NCBI RefSeq assembly: GCF_003666245.1
Contig: NZ_MJLZ01000011.1
Coordinates: forward strand, 1-64,000
Reading direction: 5' to 3'
DNA length: 64,000 nt
Source of the DNA: Brenneria alni
GTDB taxonomy: Bacteria > Pseudomonadota > Gammaproteobacteria > Enterobacterales > Enterobacteriaceae
Part shown: positions 57,767 through 64,000 of the stretch, piece after piece
How positions within the stretch are numbered: position 1 is the stretch's first letter
Layout of the letters: each line of letters starts with the position of its first letter
Translations under genes and position numbers: made by a program
Notes under the pieces: model-generated
The model's database searches: none
What the model was told of the DNA's origin: nothing
What the model saw: the letters and a program-made list of their open reading frames with translations, nothing else

Positions 57767-59644
57767 ATGCAACAGGTTATAGATTATTTTAATGCGTTGA
57801 ACCGCGATTATCTTGCAGTTCACCAAACCAAAGAAGATCTGTTCTGGCAGCTTTATATGGCAACCGGAAGTGATGAGGTAACTGCCCGGTTTTCCGCGGC
57901 GGAAAGTGCCTATAAGCGCTTTATTTCCCAGCCACAGCGACTGGTTGAATTGCGCGAACATATAACGGTGGTGGAAAATAGCCCGCTAAATGGCAGTCAG
58001 CAGGCATTACTGCATGGTTTGCAGGGGTGGTATCGGTTTTTTGACTGTAATGTGATTGAAGATCCCAGGGCGCAGGCATTGATGGATGAAATCATTGCGG
58101 CTGAAAGTGCGTTGTATGCAAAGCGTAAAGCCTATGAGATGACGCATGTGGATGCAAAAGGTGAGCGGGTAGCGGCATCGCTGGGCGAACTGCTGACCAA
58201 TCAGGCGACCAATGATATAGAAGCGTACCGGCAGAGTTCACACCAGGCTCTGCGCGATCTGGAACAATGGCTGCTGCATAACGGTTTTCCTGAACTGATC
58301 GGCCTGCGTAACCGTTTTGCCCGCCAGATGGGATATCGTAACTATTTTGATTACAAGGTTAATAAAACCGAGCGAATGACCCCGGAACAGCTCTTTGCCA
58401 TTCTCGATCCTTTTGAAGAGCAAACCCGGCAAGCGAATGCCCGCCGCCTGAGGGATCTGGCCGCTGAAAAAGGGCAACAGGCATTACAACCGTGGAATAT
58501 TCGTTACGCCAGCGCCGGCGATGTGACGCGTCAGCTCGATCCCTATTTCCCGTTTGCTGCATCGCTTGCGCGTTGGATAAACAGTTTCAAGCGCTTGCAT
58601 ATTGGTTTTAACGGAGCAGAAATACAGCTCGACTTGCTGGTGCGTAAAGGCAAGTATGAGAATGGTTTTATGCACGCACCGGTTCCTCCTTTTGTTCAGC
58701 AGGGCGAATGGATCCCGGCGCGAATTAATTTCACCAGCCTGGCGAAACCAGATCAGGTCGGCAGCGGCGCCAGCGGTATAAACACCTTGTTTCATGAAGG
58801 TGGACATGCCGCGCATTTTGCTAATATCCGGCAGAATGCCCCCTGTTTCTCACAGGAGTTCCCGCCCACGTCGATGGCCTATGCGGAAACGCAATCCATG
58901 TTCTGCGACAGCCTGCTGCATGATGCCGACTGGCTTAAACGCTATGCGAAAAACGCGCAGGGAGAGGTCATCCCCGATGAATTGATCCGTGCCGATATCA
59001 GTACGCGGCAGCCGATGCGGGCGTTTAATGAACGACATATCCTGTTGGTGCCTTACTTTGAATGGGAACTCTATTCCTGGCACGACGAGCAACGCACGCC
59101 GGAGGCGATGACGAAACTGGCGCGGGATATTGAACAGCGCATTCTGGGGATCAGCGGCAGCCCGCGGCCAACACTGGCGATCCCCCATCTGCTGTCAATG
59201 GAGTCGGCCTGTTCGTATCAGGGGTATTTGCTGGCGTTAATGGCGGTAGAGCAAACGCGGCATTACTTCCTGCAACGTGACGGTTATCTGACGGACAATG
59301 CGGCGATTGGCCCCGATCTGGCGCAACATTACTGGTTGCCCGGCAATAGCGTCAGCCATGATGACACATTGCGAAGTCTGACCGGCGAAGGTTTCAATCC
59401 CGCTTATCTGGCGCAGGCATGTAATCTGACGGTGGAAGAGGCCTGGCAGCGCGCGGAAGCGTCGATGGCTCTGGCGTTGCAACGTCCTCAGCCTGCGGCT
59501 GATTTTGATTTATCCGCACGGATACGCGTGGTCGACGGTAGTCGCGTGCTAGCCGATAATGAACAGGGTGACGAGGTGATGTGCCGTGATTTTTCTGCGT
59601 TCATTGAACGGGAATACGGCATGAATGCACAGACGCAGAGATAA
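57767..59644 (+). CDS. M3-family zinc metallopeptidase
   Basis: A 625-residue protein. The zinc motif is HEGGH at residues 343-347 and the downstream glutamate is in YAETQSMF (near 372). The remainder is helical and large, like oligopeptidases of the thimet or PepF type. There is no signal peptide, so it probably degrades short peptides in the cytosol. It starts 8 bp after ybiB, suggesting co-expression. In E. coli ybiB lacks this partner. Confidence 0.88.
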   Translation: MQQVIDYFNALNRDYLAVHQTKEDLFWQLYMATGSDEVTARFSAAESAYKRFISQPQRLVELREHITVVENSPLNGSQQALLHGLQGWYRFFDCNVIEDPRAQALMDEIIAAESALYAKRKAYEMTHVDAKGERVAASLGELLTNQATNDIEAYRQSSHQALRDLEQWLLHNGFPELIGLRNRFARQMGYRNYFDYKVNKTERMTPEQLFAILDPFEEQTRQANARRLRDLAAEKGQQALQPWNIRYASAGDVTRQLDPYFPFAASLARWINSFKRLHIGFNGAEIQLDLLVRKGKYENGFMHAPVPPFVQQGEWIPARINFTSLAKPDQVGSGASGINTLFHEGGHAAHFANIRQNAPCFSQEFPPTSMAYAETQSMFCDSLLHDADWLKRYAKNAQGEVIPDELIRADISTRQPMRAFNERHILLVPYFEWELYSWHDEQRTPEAMTKLARDIEQRILGISGSPRPTLAIPHLLSMESACSYQGYLLALMAVEQTRHYFLQRDGYLTDNAAIGPDLAQHYWLPGNSVSHDDTLRSLTGEGFNPAYLAQACNLTVEEAWQRAEASMALALQRPQPAADFDLSARIRVVDGSRVLADNEQGDEVMCRDFSAFIEREYGMNAQTQR

Positions 59645-59650
59645 TAAAAT

Positions 59651-59686
59651 GGCCGTAAAACAGCTTATTCTTGCTGTCTTACGGCC
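59651..59686. terminator. bidirectional terminator between the M3 gene and glnQ
   Basis: ggccgtaaaacagc (59651-59664) pairs with gctgtcttacggcc (59673-59686) with one mismatch. It lies between convergent genes. Confidence 0.85.
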
Positions 59687-59705
59687 GATGGATTACATCA
59701 AGGTA

Positions 59706-60428
59706 TCAGGATACATGCTGTAAAAATTCACGTAAGCGATCGCTCGGTGGATGGGTAATCAGCGTTTCCGGATCCCCATCTTCAGCAATACGGCCTTTGT
59801 CGATAAAGATCAGACGTGAGGCGACCTTGTGCGCAAAACCCACTTCGTGGGTAACAATGACCATGGTCATTCCTTCTTCCGCCAAATCTTTCATTACCGT
59901 CAGCACTTCATGCCGTAACTCAGGATCCAGCGCCGAGGTGGGTTCATCAAACAGCATCAGTTTAGGTTTAACGGCTAATGCCCGCGCAATCGCGACACGC
60001 TGCTGCTGACCACCGGAAAGCTCAGAAGGGTAGTGATGCGCACGTTCAGACAGCCCCACTTTACTTAGCAGCCCCTGCGCCAGCTTTTCCGCTTCCGCTT
60101 TACTGGCGCCGCGAACCCGGATAGGGCCGAACGCCACGTTTTCCAATGCCGTCAGATGTGGGAACAGATAAAACTGCTGAAATACCATGCCGGCTTCCTG
60201 ACGGATCAGACGCTCATCAACACGTGGATCGTTGACTTGCAGGCCATCAACAACCAGCTCGCCGCTGGTAATCTCTTCCAGTTTGTTAATACAGCGCAGC
60301 AGTGTGGATTTACCTGAACCGGAAGGGCCGATAATCACCACCACTTCACCCTGATTAATTTTCAGATCGATGTCATGTAAAACTTTCGTCTGACCAAAGT
60401 GCTTGGAAACGTTTTTAAATTCAATCAT
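59706..60428 (-). CDS. glnQ: GlnQ, glutamine importer ATPase
   Basis: A 240-residue ABC ATPase: Walker [10 protein letters not shown], signature [15 protein letters not shown], Walker [16 protein letters not shown]. Same length as E. coli GlnQ. Energises high-affinity glutamine uptake. Start overlaps glnP stop by 4 bp (ATGA). Confidence 0.97.
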   Translation of the reverse strand: MIEFKNVSKHFGQTKVLHDIDLKINQGEVVVIIGPSGSGKSTLLRCINKLEEITSGELVVDGLQVNDPRVDERLIRQEAGMVFQQFYLFPHLTALENVAFGPIRVRGASKAEAEKLAQGLLSKVGLSERAHHYPSELSGGQQQRVAIARALAVKPKLMLFDEPTSALDPELRHEVLTVMKDLAEEGMTMVIVTHEVGFAHKVASRLIFIDKGRIAEDGDPETLITHPPSDRLREFLQHVS

Positions 60429-61084
60429 ATAATCTTAAGTCTTCTTTCCAGACGACGCAGAATGAAGCTGAGTACCAGCGTGATGAACAGATAAATCACG
60501 GCTACCGCGCTCCAGATTTCCAGCGCACGGAAATTACCGGCGATGATTTCCTGACCTGAACGGGTCAGTTCCGCAACGCCAATGACAATAAACAATGACG
60601 TATCTTTGATACTGATGATCCATTGATTGCCCAGCGGCGGTAACATACGGCGCAGCGCGAGCGGCGCGATGACATAACGCAGTGTTGCGCGCCGGGATAA
60701 TCCCAGCGCCAGCCCGGCTTCCCGAAAACCATTATGAATCGACAACACCGAACCGCGGGTAATTTCCGCGATGTAAGCGCCGGAGTTGATCATAATAGTG
60801 ACCACCGCAGCGGCAAACGGATCAATCCGTACCGAGGTGAAAATCATCGGCAGGGCAAAGTAAATGAACATCACCTGTACAACAATTGGCGTACCACGGA
60901 TGATTTCAATAAATACCAGTGCGATGCGGCTGGAAAACCAACCGCCGTAAGCGCGGGCAAAGCCCGCGAGAACACCGATAACCAAGCCGCCAAGCAGACC
61001 CAATACTGAGATCAGCAGGGTCATTTTTGCCCCTTCTAACAAAAGGGGCAGAGAAGGCCAGATGGCGCTCCAATCAAACTGCAT
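60425..61084 (-). CDS. glnP: GlnP, glutamine importer permease
   Basis: A 219-residue inner-membrane protein with five helices and the coupling loop [20 protein letters not shown] of the polar amino-acid family. It forms the channel. Between glnH and glnP there are 26 bp. Confidence 0.97.
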   Translation of the reverse strand: MQFDWSAIWPSLPLLLEGAKMTLLISVLGLLGGLVIGVLAGFARAYGGWFSSRIALVFIEIIRGTPIVVQVMFIYFALPMIFTSVRIDPFAAAVVTIMINSGAYIAEITRGSVLSIHNGFREAGLALGLSRRATLRYVIAPLALRRMLPPLGNQWIISIKDTSLFIVIGVAELTRSGQEIIAGNFRALEIWSAVAVIYLFITLVLSFILRRLERRLKII

Positions 61085-61110
61085 GAAATATCTCCAGATT
61101 AAATCGGCAA

Positions 61111-61854
61111 TTACTTAGGTTCTACACCAAACCACTTTTTGTAGATCTCAGCATAAGTGCCGTTTTCTTGCAGTGTTTTCAGCGCGCCGTTGACTTTGTC
61201 ACGCAAGTCGCTGCCTTTCGGGAAAGCAATACCGTATTGCTGTGCCTTAATCGAGTCGCCTACGGCTTTGAACTGACCATTACCGGCAGTTTTAATGAAG
61301 TAAAGAATGTTCGGCGTATCGTGCAGCACGGCGTCCGCCCGATTAGTCCCTAATTCCATATAGGCATTATCAATATTCGGGAATTGGCGCAGATCTTTGG
61401 TCTTAATATTCGCTTTGGCGTAATCAACTGAACCGGTGCCGCTTTTTACTGCAACCACTTTCCCGGCAAGATCTTTCTCACCCTTAATGTCGTTGTTATC
61501 GGCTTTCACCATAACCAACAGGCCGCTATTGTAATAACCCTCAGAGAAATCAATTGCTTTTTTACGCTCGTCGGTGATGGTGATGCCTGCCAACGCCAGA
61601 TCCACATTGCGGGTTTGCAATGCAGGAATGATGCCGCTGAAGTCCATAGGCTTCAGGGTATAGGTCACATTGAGTTGTTTGGCGATGGCATCCCAGAGAT
61701 CAATGTCAAAACCGACGTATTTGTCACCCTGTTTGAATTCAAAGGGAACGAAAGCGGTGTCAGTGGCGACAATCAGTTCTTTCTCTGCGGCGTAGCTGGA
61801 AATGCTCATGGCCAGCGTCAATGCGGCCAAAGAGGCTTTCAGTAGTGATTTCAT
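61111..61854 (-). CDS. glnH: GlnH, periplasmic glutamine-binding protein
   Basis: A 247-residue binding protein (E. coli 248) starting [20 protein letters not shown], a signal peptide cut near [17 protein letters not shown] and [16 protein letters not shown] are typical. A TTG precedes the ATG directly; aaggatttg is the ribosome-binding site. First gene of glnHPQ. Confidence 0.97.
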   Translation of the reverse strand: MKSLLKASLAALTLAMSISSYAAEKELIVATDTAFVPFEFKQGDKYVGFDIDLWDAIAKQLNVTYTLKPMDFSGIIPALQTRNVDLALAGITITDERKKAIDFSEGYYNSGLLVMVKADNNDIKGEKDLAGKVVAVKSGTGSVDYAKANIKTKDLRQFPNIDNAYMELGTNRADAVLHDTPNILYFIKTAGNGQFKAVGDSIKAQQYGIAFPKGSDLRDKVNGALKTLQENGTYAEIYKKWFGVEPK

Positions 61855-62222
61855 CAAATCCTTCCTATTGTACCAGTTGTGGGAAGCCTTTTGTTTTACA
61901 GGCTATATCAATATTAGTAAGAAATAAAAAACCTGTTAAAACATTAGGTTAGTTACCAAGTATTTTACTTAACCTGTTGTTTTTATGTAATTACCGCGCC
62001 GACACTATGGATTAACTCCACTGTCATAAAGCAAGGCGCAGCTATGATTAACTAATTTATGCAGGTGAAACAACTGTTGATTGGCGTTATGCCGAATTAT
62101 TACGAGTAAGCGCTAATTTTTTGAGCACTGCGACTGAAAGAATGAAAAGTTAGTGTCCGGTATGCTTATAGAGTTAGCAGGATAGGGAAAAGATTGATTT
62201 CAAATGAAGAGAAAGCGGAATA
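61855..62222. other. promoter region of glnHPQ
   Basis: An AT-rich non-coding stretch. In E. coli glnHPQ is controlled by NtrC and sigma-54. I looked for the TGGCAC-N5-TTGC sigma-54 box and found only the poor candidate ctggtacaatag. No other gene is visible. Confidence 0.5.
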
Positions 62223-62245
62223 AAGGGCTGCAATAAGCAGCCCTT
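62223..62245 (-). terminator. terminator after dps
   Basis: aagggctgc (62223-62231) and gcagccctt (62237-62245) form a perfect 9-bp stem with a 5-nt loop; on the minus strand it is followed by t-rich sequence. It is 8 bp from the dps stop codon. Confidence 0.88.
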
Positions 62246-62253
62246 ATAGCCAT

Positions 62254-62757
62254 TTACTCAATATTGGATTCGATAAACCACAGGAATTTATCCAGATCGC
62301 GTGATGCGGCCGTCAGGATATCGGCAGTATCTTCATCCTCAGTTTTGCTGATGCCTTTACGAACCGCGTTAGCAACAACGGCATAACGTTCAGCCAGTGC
62401 TTTAAGGTGATCTTGTACGCTGTGAATATTGGTAGGATAGCTTTTTAGTGAGGTTTTTTCATTCACCAACTGTACTGTACCCAGCGCTACGCCGCCTAGC
62501 TGAACAACACGCTCTGCCAGCGTGTCCTGATGATCGGTGATGGCTGTGCGAAAGCCGTCAAGCATTTCATGGACGGCAATAAAGTTAGCGCCACGCATGT
62601 TCCAGTGCGCCTGTTTTGTTATCAGAGATAGATCAATCAAGTCCACTACCAGCTGACTTAACAGCTTGATAGTAGAGGTTTTAACTTCGTCATCCAAATT
62701 GTTACGCGTGTAGATAAGATCGGAAGATGCGGAGTTTACCAGTTTAGCGGTGCGCAT
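62254..62757 (-). CDS. dps: Dps, DNA-binding ferritin-like protein
   Basis: A 167-residue subunit (same length as in E. coli) of the dodecameric iron-storage and DNA-protection protein. [12 protein letters not shown] and [15 protein letters not shown] carry the ferroxidase residues; the lysine/arginine-bearing N-terminus (RTAKLVNS) is for DNA. aaagagga lies before the ATG. In E. coli it is regulated by OxyR, sigma-S and IHF; I did not identify those sites. Confidence 0.97.
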   Translation of the reverse strand: MRTAKLVNSASSDLIYTRNNLDDEVKTSTIKLLSQLVVDLIDLSLITKQAHWNMRGANFIAVHEMLDGFRTAITDHQDTLAERVVQLGGVALGTVQLVNEKTSLKSYPTNIHSVQDHLKALAERYAVVANAVRKGISKTEDEDTADILTAASRDLDKFLWFIESNIE

Positions 62758-63055
62758 AATATTGTCCTCTTTATTTAATTTTTCATAATCTTGCTATTCA
62801 ACGTCACTAATTATAGCAGTAATAAAGCAACGTATTGAAAATAATTACCGATTGAATAAATAGTTATAGCATATTAAAAATAACCTTTATTATCAGGAGT
62901 TTTATACAAAATGATAATTATTCTTATTTATAAAAATTGAATATTATTTTCTTTCAGATATAAACACATGTTTTATCAATATTCTCCCTCCCCCCGGAAA
63001 CGGATACGTTTGGGCGCCACTTTCGGGGGAATCAGCTATCGCTGACACAGCGTAA
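62758..63055. other. dps promoter region
   Basis: Strongly AT-rich up to about 62960, then GC-richer. No gene. Confidence 0.5.
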
Positions 63056-63919
63056 TTACTTTTTGCTCGGTCTAATGGTCAGGACTGCACCAGTAGACGC
63101 GGTAATAATAAAAATGAGCGCCACCCATTGGATGAAGGATAAATGTTCGCTGAGAAAGAGTATGCCGGAAATAGCGGCAATTGCAGGCTCCATACTCATT
63201 AGCGTACTAAATGTTCTGGTCGGCAAGCGAGTTAACGCGATCATATCGAGAGAATAGGGCAGCGCTGTGGAAAGAATAGCCACGGCAATGCCGAGTGGTA
63301 ATACAGTGGATGAAAATAACGTAGTACCGGAATAGATCAAACCGACAGGGCAAAATATCACCGCTGCAATGAATGAACCAATAGCAACTGTTCCAGGGCC
63401 ATGATTAGCGCCTGCTTTTTGTCCGAAAAGAATATATAGCGCCCAAAACCCCCCTGCACCAAAGGCATACATTGCACCAGGTATATCGACATTGCTGATA
63501 TTATGTCCAAGGGGTAATAGGAGCCACAATCCCAGAACAGCCAGAATAACCCACAAAAAATCAATCACTTTTCGTGATGACAACATGGCGACTGCCAGTG
63601 GGCCGGTAAATTCAAGGGCAACGGAAATACCCAGCGGCACAGTGCGCAGTGAGAGGTAAAATAAAAAATTCATTCCCCCCAGCGTGATGCCATAAATTAT
63701 CAGCGGTAAGCGGTTGCTGCCAAAACGCATACGCCACGGTTTAAAAATGATACAGAGGATTAACGTACCAATGCCCAGACGTAAAGCGGTCACGCCAGAG
63801 GCGCCGACCAGTGGAAACAGGCTCTTAGCTAGCGCAGCGCCGCTTTGAATCGATATCATCGACACGATAATGAGCAACACGGGAAGTAACATTGATATAC
63901 GTGGAGAAGATAAGGTCAT
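63056..63919 (-). CDS. rhtA: RhtA, threonine/homoserine exporter
   Basis: A 287-residue protein of two EamA halves (ten helices). GGAALAKSLFPLVG-like N-terminus, GTLILCIIFKPWRMRF, ALEFTGPLAVAMLSSRK and ALTRLPTRTFSTLMSMEPA match E. coli RhtA closely. It is next to dps as in E. coli. The ATG at 63919 is preceded by aaggccgaaag. The promoter region is cut by the window end. Confidence 0.94.
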   Translation of the reverse strand: MTLSSPRISMLLPVLLIIVSMISIQSGAALAKSLFPLVGASGVTALRLGIGTLILCIIFKPWRMRFGSNRLPLIIYGITLGGMNFLFYLSLRTVPLGISVALEFTGPLAVAMLSSRKVIDFLWVILAVLGLWLLLPLGHNISNVDIPGAMYAFGAGGFWALYILFGQKAGANHGPGTVAIGSFIAAVIFCPVGLIYSGTTLFSSTVLPLGIAVAILSTALPYSLDMIALTRLPTRTFSTLMSMEPAIAAISGILFLSEHLSFIQWVALIFIITASTGAVLTIRPSKK

Positions 63920-64000
63920 TCTTTCGGCCTTAAATGAAATGAGAAAGAACGGCTGCTATCAAAGCCCAGTTCCACCAGGATGACCAATTGTAAAGGATTT

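Noticed and set aside
61855..62222. sigma-54 promoter for glnHPQ
   Set aside because: Only ctggtacaatag was found, with a poor -12 element; not enough for a call.

Overview
The window is enterobacterial chromosome. Most genes have clear E. coli counterparts: bioABFCD, uvrB, moaABCDE, moeAB, gsiABCD, maeA, yohJK-cdd, ybhRSFG, rhlE, dinG-ybiB, glnHPQ, dps and rhtA. Intermediate GC content, ERIC-type 127-bp repeats and the gene mix fit a soft-rot or plant-associated member of the Pectobacteriaceae (Pectobacterium, Brenneria, Dickeya type). The genus is inference. Two blocks that lie far apart in E. coli are interleaved here: the 17-18 min block (bio, uvrB, moa, ybh, rhlE, dinG, gln, dps, moe, gsi) and the 43-48 min block (asnT, serU, mtfA, yegP, yohJK-cdd, dusC, pbpG, bglX, yohO).

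Positions 1-5118 are accessory DNA. The window opens inside an IS3-family transposase. A 20-bp copy of the tRNA-Asn 3' end (536-555) is repeated inside the intact tRNA-Asn gene (5099-5118), which frames a 4.5-kb tRNA-targeted island. A fragment of a P4-type integrase (4869-4937) remains next to the tRNA. The cargo is a two-gene minus-strand operon: a radical SAM enzyme with an N-terminal cobalamin-binding-like region (1874-3349), followed by a LysE/RhtB exporter (1174-1797) and a strong terminator (1099-1140). Between cargo and integrase lies a hairpin-dense, GC-rich segment (3825-4392) and a TrbM/KikA-like small secreted protein. The rSAM-exporter pair and the hairpin chain are the best candidates for undescribed biology.

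Positions 5.1-14 kb hold tRNA-Asn, mtfA, tRNA-Ser(CGA), a secreted cupin, a YqaE/Pmp3 peptide, an AEC permease, a small monooxygenase-fold protein, a diguanylate cyclase, a nitroreductase, an ERIC element and moeA-moeB. Positions 14-24 kb carry the glutathione importer gsiABCD (without iaaA in front), maeA and yohJ-yohK-cdd. Positions 23.6-36 kb are the biotin locus with its BirA operator, uvrB with LexA and DnaA sites, the YvcK-like ybhK, and the molybdopterin operon moaABCDE behind a probable Moco riboswitch; ybhL follows.

Positions 36-45 kb contain the ybhGFSR exporter (its usual TetR regulator gene cecR is absent), rhlE, yegP and dusC. Positions 45-49 kb hold a CYTH-domain protein, a second, variant ERIC-ended repeat, and a secreted flavin pair: a fumarate-reductase-like flavoprotein with no haem domain, and a covalent-FMN carrier protein. 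Positions 48-54 kb contain pbpG, bglX, idi, the 35-residue yohO, and a LysE exporter with its AraC-type regulator. Positions 54-64 kb contain dinG-ybiB with an added M3 metallopeptidase, then glnHPQ, dps and rhtA.
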